From an uncultured Clostridia bacterium (GTDB lineage Bacteria > Bacillota > Clostridia > Christensenellales > UBA1242): a stretch of 64,000 bases of DNA. This document shows positions 1 to 11,222 of the stretch, in pieces. The DNA is taken from NCBI GenBank assembly GCA_947053595.1, contig CAMRSX010000006.1, positions 1 through 64,000 on the forward strand, read 5' to 3'. Within the stretch, counting starts at the first letter, position 1, and every line of letters starts with the position of its first letter. A program made the position numbers and the translations under genes. The notes under the pieces were generated by a model that was given only the letters and a program-made list of their open reading frames with translations, did no database searches and had not been told where the DNA came from.

Positions 1-106
1 ATTTAATTTTCTTTTGTTTTTTATTTGATAAATTCTTTTAAAAAGTGGTAGAATATTTTTAGAAATTACTTGCCAATATTTTCATTTTTTTTAAAGAGGT
101 TTTCAA

Positions 107-3100
107 ATGAAAAAATTAAACATTGTGGTGATGTCAATTTTGACAATCCTGTTGTCGAGCGTGCTGGCGGCGTGCTCTTTCAAAAAAGTTGAAGCAAACT
201 TCACGCAGTCGGAAGTTGTTCTTTCTGTTGGGCAAACTTTTGACCTTGGTGAGCTGGTGGAAGTGAGTGGCACAGACCCTGACAAAATTTCTTACATGTT
301 TTCCAATTCATCAATGTTTGAAGTGGAAGGCAGCGTCATCACGCCAACACTTTCTGGCAAAAGTGTTGCATATGCCGCTTACAACAAAAACATCCTTTCT
401 TCAATGCGGGTTGTTGTAAAAAAACCTTTTGGTGCACCAACGGGCTTTGTCTTGAGCGGAAATGTTTTAAACTGGGATGCAGTGGCTGGCACTTTTGAAG
501 ACGATTTGCAACCCACACTTGCAAGCAGCTATCAACTTGTGGGCAAGCGCATAACTTACAATTCAAATGGCGAAGAAGTGGCAAACGATGTCAGCTTCAC
601 CACAACCACCACCTCTTACACTTTGACAGAGGCTGGAAAATACACCTTGTCAGTGCGCGCACTTGGCGGCGGATATTTTGAAGATGGCATGCCAACAGCG
701 CAGCAAACATTTTTTGTGGGCTTTATGCCACAAATTGAAAGCGGAGATTTTTCTTGGGGCAACGGCGTGCTTTCTTGGACAATGCCAGAGGACGTGGCAG
801 CAAAGTTTTCACTTACATTTGACGGAGTGGAACTGGCGCAGCTGCAGCAAGAAAATTCTTTCAACTTAAACACAATTTTTGAAAGTGCCTCTGCGGGCGC
901 ACACAAGGTTTGTGTGACAACCTATGATGTGGCAGAAGAAAACCAAAAACTTCCAATGAAAAGCGAAGAGATTGTCATCACCAAATTGGCAGCGCCTTCG
1001 CTTTCGGACTTTGTTTTTGAAAACGGAAAAATTGCTTTCCCAAAAGCTTCGCAGGCGGACAGTTTTGTTGTGGAATTTGAAAGCAAGTTGCAAAACAAGC
1101 AAAGCTTTGTGGTGGAAAGCGGCAAATCTTCCAGTTTTGACGGCCTTGGCGAAGGCGCATATGAGGCAAGCGTGAGGGCAACAAACAAGCAAGGCTTTTT
1201 CTTCCAAAGCGATGCAACCAGCCTTGGCTTTGTTTATAAACTTGCCACTCCAACATTGCAAGGCGCTGGGGTAAACACGCTGAACGGCTCTTCACTGAGC
1301 GCTGCTGTCAAAACTTCCAGCCTTGGCTTTGCCACCACCCTTTATGTTTCTGATGAAGCAGGAAAGGTGCAAGATTTTGAAATTGACCCGCTTGCCATTC
1401 ATACAGAAATTTTGCTTGGAATGGAAAACGCAGGCAGACAAAACTTTTCCGCTTGGCTTTTGTCAAAGCAAAAACACATCTCAGTTGGAGACGGTGAAAA
1501 CTTGGAGCAAGCGTTTGTGCTTGCTTCGGCAACACGCCAGCAGGCGCTGACGGCTGTTAAGGTGGATGCTTTTGAAACCGCCATCACACACAAATATGAA
1601 AACAATCGCTCGGTGTTTTTGTTTGAGAAGGTGGCGCACGCCGACAGCTTTGAGGTGCGCATGAAAAATGGTGGAGAGTATGTTTCGGTTGCCACCGATT
1701 ATTCCATCCATTTTGAAGAAGCCTCAAATGAAATCAAGATTGTTTTCAATGACAAGGTTGACAATTTATATCCAATTTCCGAACTGTCCTTTCAGATTGT
1801 GGCAAACTCTGACGAGGCAGTGCAAATTGGCTCTGCCACACTCAAAAACCTAAGCAAGATGGCAAACCCTCTGCCAAAGGACACTTTGCAAGACGGAGCG
1901 TTTGCATGGGAAGCTGGCTGCCAAATGAAAGATGACGAAATTGGCACAGACAGATTTGCTTATGAGGTTTATGCCGTTGACAAGGCAGAATTTGCCAAAG
2001 ATTTGTCAGACATTCAACTTCCTGAAAACAAGGTGGATGAAGGCGAAACCTCAGGCAGAACGCTTGTGATTGACAATGTGGGATATTATGTTGTAAGGCT
2101 GCGCGCCATTTCGGGGCATGAAGATGAATACCTTTCTGCTGGAGAGTGGACAAGCGCTAAGGTTTTGATTTCCAGTCAACTCACCCTCAACGAAAACAAA
2201 ATGATTTTTGGTTTTGACCCTTCAAAGGTGAACGAAGAAGGTCAAACAGATGCAAGCGGCTATTTTCTGGATTTGGTTTTTTCAAGCAATGTGCAAAGAT
2301 TTGAAGTTTCAACCAACAACAACACTTACACTGTCTTGAGGCCAAATGACATGGGCACAAAATCGCTTGCCTTCACAGAAAAGTTTGATGCCGGCACGCA
2401 AAACATCACCATTGTGGGTTATGGCGCGGACGATGCAATTTATCTTCCAACACAGGCATATCAATTTTCTGTCACAAAACTGGCAAGTGTGGACTATGAC
2501 GATTTAACCATCAACGACTTTATGCCAAATCAGTGGGTGTCTGTTTCAAAAAGCACAGAATCGGGCGTCAGAAACATCATCATCAGCTCCAGCGACGGCA
2601 AAACAGTTTCGTCGCCACAAAGCGCAAAAATGGAAATTGGCTGGCCACGATTTAACAACTTTGATTTGAATTTTAAGTTGGAAGGCACACTGGCTGTCAA
2701 CAATCAATACATAATTTCGCGTAAGCAAATTTTCTTGGATTCTGAAATTTCCACAATCAGCTTCAGCCGCATGGTGGCTCCAACTGGGCTGTCTTATGAA
2801 GACGGGCGCTTGAAGTTTAGACACAGCGAAGTGGGCAACATGGGCGATGCAGATTTTTATGTTGTGGACCTTTTGTGCAAAAGCGTTGCGGGCGAAGATA
2901 TGCACTTTGGCGTGCGATTTGCAAACACTGTCACAGCCGTTTATGAAGACACAACGGTGGAACTGGACGGCACAAAAAGAGATTATGTTTCAGTTGGCAC
3001 AGAAAGCGGAAGTTATAACGATGTTTCCATTGACATTGGCAAGGTGATTGACTTTTTGAAAAGCAACAAAAACCTCTTGCAATTTAATCAGGCAAAGACA

Positions 3101-6100
3101 GTTGATTTTTCTGTTTATTCATATCAAAGAAAAACTCAGGCAAAGCCTGCTGGCGACGGAACTTTGGTTTTGCTCTCGTCTGGCTATGCCACAACACTGG
3201 GCTCGGATGAAACCTCACTTTCTGTCAAAAAATTGGATGCAGTGGAAATTGAATATGACGAAGCTTTGGGCAAGCTGGTTTGGCAGTTTGACAAGACGGA
3301 CATCAGCTTTGCTGCACAGACATCTTTTGAAGTTTTTGCCACAGATGCAAGTGGCAACACCAACACACAAACCACAACAGAGGCTGGGGTGCTGGTGGAA
3401 AGCGGAAAAACTTATCAAGTGGTGGTGAAAAATCCACATTACATAAGCTCCAACGCTTCCAACACTGTCAAAATCAAGCAACTTTCAAAACTTATGCAAG
3501 TGGCGCTGACAGAAAATGCCGAGCTCACCTTCCAAATTGAGGATGTTGGACACTGCCAAAGCGTTTTGGTTTCTTATAATGGCACAGAAAGCGAAGTGCA
3601 GCTAAGCCAGCACGGCACAGCCAAGGTTGTCATTGCAGGCGAAGGAGAATATTCCTTCAAACTTCTTGGCACACAAGAAACCTTGGACGATATTACAACT
3701 TATTACACTGCAAGTGACACCTCCAAATGGACAACAAGCAAACTTTCAAGCTTGGCAAGTGGCGTCAACTTGGATGTTGCACTTGCAAACAACCAGCTGT
3801 CGTGGAACGCGTTGGACCCAACGGGTGCTTTGGGCAGTTTGGAATATTATGTCATCTTCACAGACGAGGGCGGAAATGTGGTTGCACACCTTTGCAACAA
3901 AAACACCGCTCTTGACTGGGCAAATGATGCAAAAGTGATTGAGGCGCTTAAAGGCCTTGAAGCGGGCACCATTTCTGCGCAAGTGGTTGCGCACGCAAAG
4001 CCAGATTTTGGCATTGGTGTCAACGGCGTGGTGTATTATTCGGAAGCCATGCAAATTATGGGCGAAAACAAATTCAACTTCTTTAATTATAACAACATTG
4101 AAGTGCAAAAGCTTGCAACCCCAAGCTTTGAAGAAGTGAAGTTTGTTGTGGCTGCGGCAGAGCAGTTCAGCCAAACTCCAGAAATTGAAGTTTCCATCTC
4201 TGGCAACTTTGGCGCAAAAGCAACCTTCAACATTTACAGAGCAGGACAATTTTTGTTTGCAAGAGAGTTGGAAAGAACAACTGAAAATGTGTATAAACTG
4301 CTTTTGACGGCAGAAGATTACAACAATGCACTGAGTGCGGGCACAAAAACCTTGATGTTTGACATTGCTGTGGTGAGAATTGGCGAAAACGAAAACACCA
4401 TTCCTTCCACTTTTGGCAGCATTATGTTGCTTCGCGCTGGCGATTTGCAAGACTTGAACTTTGTGCAAGACGAACTTGGCTTCATGCAAAAAATTGAAGT
4501 GACACACAACAATCCTTCACAAGAACTGCTTGGCGGCATTGTCATCAAACTGGAGTTTGTGGATGACAACGGGCAAAGTCAAGTTGTGTTTAAAAAAGCA
4601 ACCGATTCTTTGTTGGAAGTGACAGACATCATTGCAAACAGCCTGTCCGGCGGCGGAGAAATTGTGGTTAGCGCTTTTGTCAACAGCTTTGCTTCAAAAG
4701 ATGTGCTGATTTGTGCCAGCGCTGGAAAGGTGGAAAAAACCTTCAGCGTGCTTAAGCAAGTGACAAGCGCAGAAATTGTCAAGAAGGACTATGGCTTTGA
4801 AATTGTTGACACCAACGAGGGTGTGGACGTGAGTTATGTGGTTTCTTACCTTGGCGAAAAGGTTTTTGTTTCAAAAGACGCGGACGGAGAGTTTAAGTTT
4901 GTCACTCCAAATGACTGGGCGGATGCAATTTACAACCTTTCAATTTATGCGGCAGCAGAGAATTTTGTTGCTTCAAAACAAAATGAAATTGCTTACACCT
5001 TAGCCCGCCTTGAAAGCGTGAAAAATATTGCACTTTCAAGAGAAAGCAACATTTTGGGCGAAATTTCTTGGGACGCCGTGGATGGTGCTGAAGGCTATAT
5101 CATCCACATAAAAAACAAAGCGGACGGCGCATTGCTGCACACCTTTGAGGGCACAGAAAATTCATATTCGCTTTTGGAAATTTTTGGCGAGAACTATGAA
5201 AACATCACGGGAGAAGGCAAACTTTCTGCTGAAAACTTGTTTGGCAACACCGATTGCCACATTGTTTTGGAAGTGATTGCCAAAGGTGGCGTTTCCGAAA
5301 GTGGAGAGGTGAACAAAAACAACTCTCAAGCCACCAAAGTTTTTGCAACCATCAAGGCAAACTCCATTGTGGCAAATTCGGAAAGATGCGACATTGCAAT
5401 GGACGAGTTTGGCAACATCACATTTGAAAGACAGCCAGCTCAGAACTATTTATATAGGTTTGTTGCTGGCGACGGCACCGAACTTCTTGCGAGCGACGGC
5501 ACTTCAATGTCCGTTTGGAAAAGTTTGACAGAAAACTTCTTGGACACTTCGGCTCTTAAACTTGACGGACTTCCTTTCAATGTGGAAATTTTGCTGCAGG
5601 GCAGTCTGAAAGCAGGTGCAGCAGACAGCCAGTTTGAACTGGATTCTGCCATCTTCTCCACCACTGGCATGGCGGAAACTTACTTTAAGTTGGATGACAT
5701 TCAAACCATCAATTTGGACGCAAGTGCCGAGGGTGGGCTGACAATCACACTTGCATATGACAGCTTTTCAAATCTGTTTGTGGGCTTTGACGAAAATGAC
5801 ATCAAAACAGGAAACGTTGTTAAGATTGTGCCAGACTTCTTTGGTGCGCATGGCGATATGTTTGATTACACCTTCCCTCTGGCAGAGCTGCTAAACAAAA
5901 TAAGCCAGCAGCAGGTTTCTGCAGGCAAGGCAACACTTCACTTCTGGGCATATCAGCAGTCGGAGGCTCCAATTGGCTATGTTTCTTCAAATGCATATAA
6001 GTTTGATTTGATTTTGCAGACCGACCCCGGCTTTGTGGACGTGATTAAGGGAGAATATGAAAGCGCTTCCACAGCGGCTTTGATTTCTGACTTCATCAAC

Positions 6101-9100
6101 ACCTTTGTCACCTTCAAAAATGAAGACACCCTCACAAACAAAACCATTGGAATTTTTGTGAAAATTGAAACAGAAGACGGCTTTTCTTACACAACCTTCA
6201 AAACTTTGAAAGAGCTGGAGGCATATCCAGAGCTGTTTAACAATTTTGCAATCAATCTGACAGAACTGTTTGAAAACAACGAAGAACTTTCTGCGCTTAG
6301 CGGAAGCATTTCTGTGGACTTTGCGCGTGCATCTTATGCTTTTTCGGATGATGGGCTTTCTTATGTGCTTTCTGATTGGCTGAGCAAAAGCACGGGCGCA
6401 CTTGTGTTTGACAGGCTGGAAGCTGCAGCCACAGTGGGGCTTTCCAATGGCAATCTCAACTGGACGGGCTCTGGCGAAAAAGCAACAAAATATTATGTAT
6501 ATTTCTATTCCAACATTGAAGCCAAAGACTATGCCTTCATGACAACAACATACACCAATCTCAACCTTTCGGAATTTGGCGGAAAAAATCCATATTATTA
6601 TGTTGCCGTGCAAGCCATCAACGAAACCGACAAATTTGTGCTTTCTTCTGGCAAAGTTTTCAAAACCAGCGAAGGCGCACCTCAACAGATTTATAAAAAT
6701 CAAATCAACTCTCCACTGAAGTTGGAGAATGGCAAGATGTTTATTGACTGGAAGAAAACTTCTGCCGAAGATGAAAGCAATTTATATTCGCTTTTAACTT
6801 CTGCGGGCGATTTTGCCACCATCTCTCAAACGCTTGCAACCAAAACCTTCACCATTCCTTTCACAATGTCGCTTAACGACCTTGTCAGCGAAAACATCTT
6901 TGTCAGAATGCGTTTCACCCAGTTGTCAGATGACGCTGTTGGCAAAAGCAAAACCTATGACATCAGCGCATTGCAACTGCTGGCAAATCTTGTTCAGTTT
7001 GCAAAAGAGGACGACGATTTTGCAGGCGGATTCAATCTTTTAGAGCGCCTTGATGCCCTTTCAAACGTGGAAGAAAACTTGGCGTATCGCAGCCTGATTG
7101 AAAGGTTTAAAGAGGCAATTCAAAAATCGTCCTATGGTGTGGCAAACGAAAAGTCGCTGTTTGACAAAAACTTTGAAAGTTTGCAGATGGGCGCTTATGC
7201 GCTGGATTATTGTCTTGTGACAAAATCTTCCACCATGAACTCTGCTTGGTACAGCTTCTCAAACGGCACAGAAAACAAGGTTTATGTGAATGGCGAGCCA
7301 TCCGTTTCTGCAAAAGTGATTTCCAGCAGCACGGTTAAGGCTTGGAACGAGTTTAAGGTTGTCATAAAGAAAACAGAGGTGACAGACTTTATGGACGGGC
7401 AATATGTGCAAGTGCAAGCGCAAAACTATGTTATGGTGCTTGGACAAAACGCATATTCCATTTACAAATCTGGCTCGGGCTTTAAGATGAAAACCCTGAC
7501 AGAAGAAAACACCAAAACACTTTCGGTGTTTGAGTGTGACGCAAATGGAAATCAAATGCAAAATGGCAATTTCCTGATGTTCTATCTCAACTATAACAAC
7601 GGCGACAGCTTCCAAGGCGTGTTTGACAACAAGGTGAAGGGCGCGCAAGAGATGCAGATTTATGCAAGAGGCACAAACTATTCCTTCTCCAGCAAGTCAA
7701 GATATTTCAATGTCACTTTCTTAAGTTTTGAAAGCTTTGGCGTCAGCGACGGAACCTTTGTTTGGACAACATATCAAAACATGACCACAACTGTGCTGGT
7801 GCAAGGCTCTCGAAGCACCGAGTTTGAAGACCCAATTCCTGTTGAAGAAGACAAAGAAACCGCAAGTGCAAGATTCAGTCTGGACGGATGGGATTATGGA
7901 ACTTACACCCTTCAGTTTGTGATTGAGGGTGCAAAATCCACCAAGGCGAACGTCATTGTTGTGGACAGCGAAATTTACAGAGTGGAAAACGTGTTTAAGC
8001 TGGATGCTCCGCAGCTTTCAAACAGCAAGGGCTATATTGGACTGGATGTCACCAACGAAACGCGAAGCCAGCTTTCCAGAACCTACACAGACAACGACCA
8101 GCTTTATTCATATTCCATTTACAACGATTATTCCGGCTCAAGCAAAAGCAAAAACTTCTCCGATGAGAGGTTGGACAAAACTTCCACCCTGTTTTATGAG
8201 GTGGGCACAACTGGCGTTGCAAACGATGATGCAGAGTTTGAATATAAAAGCACAGAAGAGTTGGCAAACAGTTTCAACATTGTGATGATTGGCTCCAGCG
8301 CAACCTTAAGCGCAGAAGCGGACAGCACAAAATATTATCTCAAACACATCAAATGCTTGGACAAAAATCAAGCCATTGCCAGCGGCAGCATTGCACTTAG
8401 AAGTGAATATTCCACACTTTCTGCCAGCATGCTGGACGTTGTGCAAAATGTGCGCGTGGAAAACGGCGTGGTGATGTGGGATGCGGTGACTGGCCGCGGT
8501 GACATGACAGTTGAAGAAGGCGCAAGCATTGCATACAAAGTCACCTTCACAAAATATGTGAGGTCTTACGACGAAAATGGCTTCAGCGAGACAGACGAGT
8601 TGGAGCCGGTTGTGGATTACACCACCAGCACATCCTATGACATGACAAAACTGCAAGAAACAGGTGCGGACGGCGACAATCACTTCTTGAGAGTGACAGT
8701 TCAAGCTCTTGCCGTGTTTGTGACAGACACCAACACAACTGGGCAAGACATTGAGTTTGTGGAAAACACATTTGGTTCTGGACATGCCAAGTTTGCTGGC
8801 AGCGACATGTTTGTGCTTATGGGCAACGGCGGCGTGCTGAAAGACATCGACAGGCTTAAGCCTGTGGAAGAACTGGCAATTGAGGATGGAAAACTGACAT
8901 GGAAATATACAAACTCCACTGTGGATGTGGACAACTTCAGAGATTATTTTGACTTTATTGTAACCGACGACGAAGGCAAAGTGATTGAAGGTGATTACAC
9001 CATTTCTGGACAAGACGGCATTTTCAGCATTGTGTTTACAGAAAGAAAGGGGCAGATGAAGGAAGGCACTTATGACATCAGCGTTTATGCAACACAAGGC

Positions 9101-11182
9101 TCAAGAAACACATCTGTTGCCATCAAATCTTTTGCAAGAACGCTCACAATCACCAAGCTGGAAAAACTCACTTCAGAGGACTTTGTCATCAACTCCAACA
9201 TCGAAAACGATTTTGAAATCTTGTCACTGCAAAGTTATTTTGCTGGCAATCAATTCAACTTGGTGGAAGCCACAATCAATGTGAATGGCAGTGTGAAAAA
9301 CTTCACATTCACCACACAAAAATATAAGCTTTACATCCTAAAAAATCAGCTTGCAGACGGACAGACTTTGGATTATTCTGACGGTTTTGTGACAGATTCG
9401 GAAGGAAACGGCTTTATTGTGATTGGCAGCAACACGGCTTACATCAGATTTAAGGCTGTTCGAACTGGCGTGATTGGCGGCGACGAAAGTGAAAATTTTG
9501 TGCTTCACCGCACCAACTGGAAGGACAGCACAATCACCTTCAATGCCACAGCACAGGAATTTACATGGAACTATGACTTATATTCCTTCAACGCTTCTGT
9601 CACAGCGCAGAAGATGAGGCGTGCAGATGTGCTGAAAGCGCTGACTGTGTTATACACAAATGCAACACTGACAACTTCCAGCGGCACCAGCGCACCAGCC
9701 GGCTCTGAAATTGTTGTTCTGGATGCCAGCGGCAGCAAGGCGGCAAGAATTTTGTATAACGGCGCAGAGTTTTATGTTGCAAAAGACAGCTTTGAAAGCC
9801 GTTTTGTGCAGATGCTGGACGCTGAAAATCAGCCACTTTTGGAAGATTTGCAATCTGACAACCTGTTCACAATTTTGCAAAAAGACGACAATCTGTGGAT
9901 TATTGAAATTGATGGGCAATATTATCAGGTGAACAGTCAATTTGTTGAGAGCCCAGTGTTTATTGTGGAAGCAACCTATGAAAAAACGGGTGGCGCCACC
10001 GAAAAGCGCATATACACCACCACCGACAAGGTGTTCAGACCAACGCTTCTTGGGCAAGTTTTCATCAGTGTGAGAATAAAAATCAACAACATCAATTTGC
10101 TTTCAGAGGCAAACACTTGCGCTGGCGCGTTCAGCTTGTTTCAGGAAGGCGATGGAACAAGCATTAGTCCATACACCATCACAACCCCTGTGCAATTCAA
10201 AAACCTTGCATATCGCATGAAGAAAGACGAAATGTTGCTTAAATACACCGCACAATCGGTGATTGCGGGCGAAGTTTCGGGCTCGGTTTCTGTGACAGAC
10301 ACAGAAACAAGTTTCTATTTCTCCATTCAGACGGATTTGAACTTGGGAGAATTTGAAGGCGTGCTGCTGGGCGGAGAATTTGGCGGAGTGATTGATGGCG
10401 GCGGACACAGCATTTCATACACATCCACTGGCGTGGGACAGCTTTCAAGGCCTGTCACTGTGCATGAGGATGAAACGGTGTTGTATTTGCAGCAAAATGT
10501 CAAAACCCTCAACTATGCCTATGGCACAGCGCTGTTTGAGCAGCTTGGCTCTTCTGCAAACGTTGCAAACCTCAACTTGCAGGCAACTTATGGCAACAGC
10601 AGCTTTGTTGTGATTGAATATCACTCACTTGTTGCAGGGCTTGCCATAAGCAACTCCGGCGTGATTGGCAACATCACAGTTGGGAAGTTTGAAAATCACT
10701 TCTATGGCGATTTATATCCTGACAAAGTGGCAATGTCTTACAGCGGAATTGTGGCAATCAACAACGGCACAGCCGAAGTTTTTGGTTGTAACGTCAACTG
10801 CAACATCAACATTTCAGACAATGGCGGCTTGCAACTTATTTCGCTTGGCGGAATTGCTTACATGAACTTTGGGAAAATTTCCAACAGCACATCCGGACAA
10901 AGTGGACAGACGCTTTCTGTTTCAAGCCGAAACAGCATCAACGGAATTCAGGTTGCAGGTGTTGTTGTGACAAACTGCACCACGGGCAACATCAGCGACT
11001 GCACAAACAACTTTGCTGTTTCTGCATTTGCAGGGCAAAGTGGCAACTCCATAACATGCTATTTGGCGGGCGTGGCTGTGCTGGGCAGAGGAAGTGTAGA
11101 TGCCGTCAATAACGGCGGAACACCTCTTGCAACCAACATTGCCAGCGCAACCATTGGAGATGTCATTGCAAGGCTCAGCTGA
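107..11182 (+). CDS. Giant predicted surface lipoprotein (3,691 aa) with many FN3-like/Ig-like repeats and a GLUG/beta-helix-like C-terminal region
   Basis: Single ORF; N-terminus MKKLNIVVMSILTILLSSVLAACSFKK is a type II signal peptide with lipobox LAAC; recurring 'KL..P..L...DG.L.W' repeat starts through the chain; C-terminal 'GDGTSISPYTITTPVQFKNLAY...GVIDGGGHSI' resembles GLUG-type modules; SD-like AAAGAGG before the ATG. Confidence 0.85.
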   Translation: MKKLNIVVMSILTILLSSVLAACSFKKVEANFTQSEVVLSVGQTFDLGELVEVSGTDPDKISYMFSNSSMFEVEGSVITPTLSGKSVAYAAYNKNILSSMRVVVKKPFGAPTGFVLSGNVLNWDAVAGTFEDDLQPTLASSYQLVGKRITYNSNGEEVANDVSFTTTTTSYTLTEAGKYTLSVRALGGGYFEDGMPTAQQTFFVGFMPQIESGDFSWGNGVLSWTMPEDVAAKFSLTFDGVELAQLQQENSFNLNTIFESASAGAHKVCVTTYDVAEENQKLPMKSEEIVITKLAAPSLSDFVFENGKIAFPKASQADSFVVEFESKLQNKQSFVVESGKSSSFDGLGEGAYEASVRATNKQGFFFQSDATSLGFVYKLATPTLQGAGVNTLNGSSLSAAVKTSSLGFATTLYVSDEAGKVQDFEIDPLAIHTEILLGMENAGRQNFSAWLLSKQKHISVGDGENLEQAFVLASATRQQALTAVKVDAFETAITHKYENNRSVFLFEKVAHADSFEVRMKNGGEYVSVATDYSIHFEEASNEIKIVFNDKVDNLYPISELSFQIVANSDEAVQIGSATLKNLSKMANPLPKDTLQDGAFAWEAGCQMKDDEIGTDRFAYEVYAVDKAEFAKDLSDIQLPENKVDEGETSGRTLVIDNVGYYVVRLRAISGHEDEYLSAGEWTSAKVLISSQLTLNENKMIFGFDPSKVNEEGQTDASGYFLDLVFSSNVQRFEVSTNNNTYTVLRPNDMGTKSLAFTEKFDAGTQNITIVGYGADDAIYLPTQAYQFSVTKLASVDYDDLTINDFMPNQWVSVSKSTESGVRNIIISSSDGKTVSSPQSAKMEIGWPRFNNFDLNFKLEGTLAVNNQYIISRKQIFLDSEISTISFSRMVAPTGLSYEDGRLKFRHSEVGNMGDADFYVVDLLCKSVAGEDMHFGVRFANTVTAVYEDTTVELDGTKRDYVSVGTESGSYNDVSIDIGKVIDFLKSNKNLLQFNQAKTVDFSVYSYQRKTQAKPAGDGTLVLLSSGYATTLGSDETSLSVKKLDAVEIEYDEALGKLVWQFDKTDISFAAQTSFEVFATDASGNTNTQTTTEAGVLVESGKTYQVVVKNPHYISSNASNTVKIKQLSKLMQVALTENAELTFQIEDVGHCQSVLVSYNGTESEVQLSQHGTAKVVIAGEGEYSFKLLGTQETLDDITTYYTASDTSKWTTSKLSSLASGVNLDVALANNQLSWNALDPTGALGSLEYYVIFTDEGGNVVAHLCNKNTALDWANDAKVIEALKGLEAGTISAQVVAHAKPDFGIGVNGVVYYSEAMQIMGENKFNFFNYNNIEVQKLATPSFEEVKFVVAAAEQFSQTPEIEVSISGNFGAKATFNIYRAGQFLFARELERTTENVYKLLLTAEDYNNALSAGTKTLMFDIAVVRIGENENTIPSTFGSIMLLRAGDLQDLNFVQDELGFMQKIEVTHNNPSQELLGGIVIKLEFVDDNGQSQVVFKKATDSLLEVTDIIANSLSGGGEIVVSAFVNSFASKDVLICASAGKVEKTFSVLKQVTSAEIVKKDYGFEIVDTNEGVDVSYVVSYLGEKVFVSKDADGEFKFVTPNDWADAIYNLSIYAAAENFVASKQNEIAYTLARLESVKNIALSRESNILGEISWDAVDGAEGYIIHIKNKADGALLHTFEGTENSYSLLEIFGENYENITGEGKLSAENLFGNTDCHIVLEVIAKGGVSESGEVNKNNSQATKVFATIKANSIVANSERCDIAMDEFGNITFERQPAQNYLYRFVAGDGTELLASDGTSMSVWKSLTENFLDTSALKLDGLPFNVEILLQGSLKAGAADSQFELDSAIFSTTGMAETYFKLDDIQTINLDASAEGGLTITLAYDSFSNLFVGFDENDIKTGNVVKIVPDFFGAHGDMFDYTFPLAELLNKISQQQVSAGKATLHFWAYQQSEAPIGYVSSNAYKFDLILQTDPGFVDVIKGEYESASTAALISDFINTFVTFKNEDTLTNKTIGIFVKIETEDGFSYTTFKTLKELEAYPELFNNFAINLTELFENNEELSALSGSISVDFARASYAFSDDGLSYVLSDWLSKSTGALVFDRLEAAATVGLSNGNLNWTGSGEKATKYYVYFYSNIEAKDYAFMTTTYTNLNLSEFGGKNPYYYVAVQAINETDKFVLSSGKVFKTSEGAPQQIYKNQINSPLKLENGKMFIDWKKTSAEDESNLYSLLTSAGDFATISQTLATKTFTIPFTMSLNDLVSENIFVRMRFTQLSDDAVGKSKTYDISALQLLANLVQFAKEDDDFAGGFNLLERLDALSNVEENLAYRSLIERFKEAIQKSSYGVANEKSLFDKNFESLQMGAYALDYCLVTKSSTMNSAWYSFSNGTENKVYVNGEPSVSAKVISSSTVKAWNEFKVVIKKTEVTDFMDGQYVQVQAQNYVMVLGQNAYSIYKSGSGFKMKTLTEENTKTLSVFECDANGNQMQNGNFLMFYLNYNNGDSFQGVFDNKVKGAQEMQIYARGTNYSFSSKSRYFNVTFLSFESFGVSDGTFVWTTYQNMTTTVLVQGSRSTEFEDPIPVEEDKETASARFSLDGWDYGTYTLQFVIEGAKSTKANVIVVDSEIYRVENVFKLDAPQLSNSKGYIGLDVTNETRSQLSRTYTDNDQLYSYSIYNDYSGSSKSKNFSDERLDKTSTLFYEVGTTGVANDDAEFEYKSTEELANSFNIVMIGSSATLSAEADSTKYYLKHIKCLDKNQAIASGSIALRSEYSTLSASMLDVVQNVRVENGVVMWDAVTGRGDMTVEEGASIAYKVTFTKYVRSYDENGFSETDELEPVVDYTTSTSYDMTKLQETGADGDNHFLRVTVQALAVFVTDTNTTGQDIEFVENTFGSGHAKFAGSDMFVLMGNGGVLKDIDRLKPVEELAIEDGKLTWKYTNSTVDVDNFRDYFDFIVTDDEGKVIEGDYTISGQDGIFSIVFTERKGQMKEGTYDISVYATQGSRNTSVAIKSFARTLTITKLEKLTSEDFVINSNIENDFEILSLQSYFAGNQFNLVEATINVNGSVKNFTFTTQKYKLYILKNQLADGQTLDYSDGFVTDSEGNGFIVIGSNTAYIRFKAVRTGVIGGDESENFVLHRTNWKDSTITFNATAQEFTWNYDLYSFNASVTAQKMRRADVLKALTVLYTNATLTTSSGTSAPAGSEIVVLDASGSKAARILYNGAEFYVAKDSFESRFVQMLDAENQPLLEDLQSDNLFTILQKDDNLWIIEIDGQYYQVNSQFVESPVFIVEATYEKTGGATEKRIYTTTDKVFRPTLLGQVFISVRIKINNINLLSEANTCAGAFSLFQEGDGTSISPYTITTPVQFKNLAYRMKKDEMLLKYTAQSVIAGEVSGSVSVTDTETSFYFSIQTDLNLGEFEGVLLGGEFGGVIDGGGHSISYTSTGVGQLSRPVTVHEDETVLYLQQNVKTLNYAYGTALFEQLGSSANVANLNLQATYGNSSFVVIEYHSLVAGLAISNSGVIGNITVGKFENHFYGDLYPDKVAMSYSGIVAINNGTAEVFGCNVNCNINISDNGGLQLISLGGIAYMNFGKISNSTSGQSGQTLSVSSRNSINGIQVAGVVVTNCTTGNISDCTNNFAVSAFAGQSGNSITCYLAGVAVLGRGSVDAVNNGGTPLATNIASATIGDVIARLS

Positions 11183-11222
11183 AGTTTGAATATTGTGTCA
11201 ACAAAAAGAGTATAAATAAATT

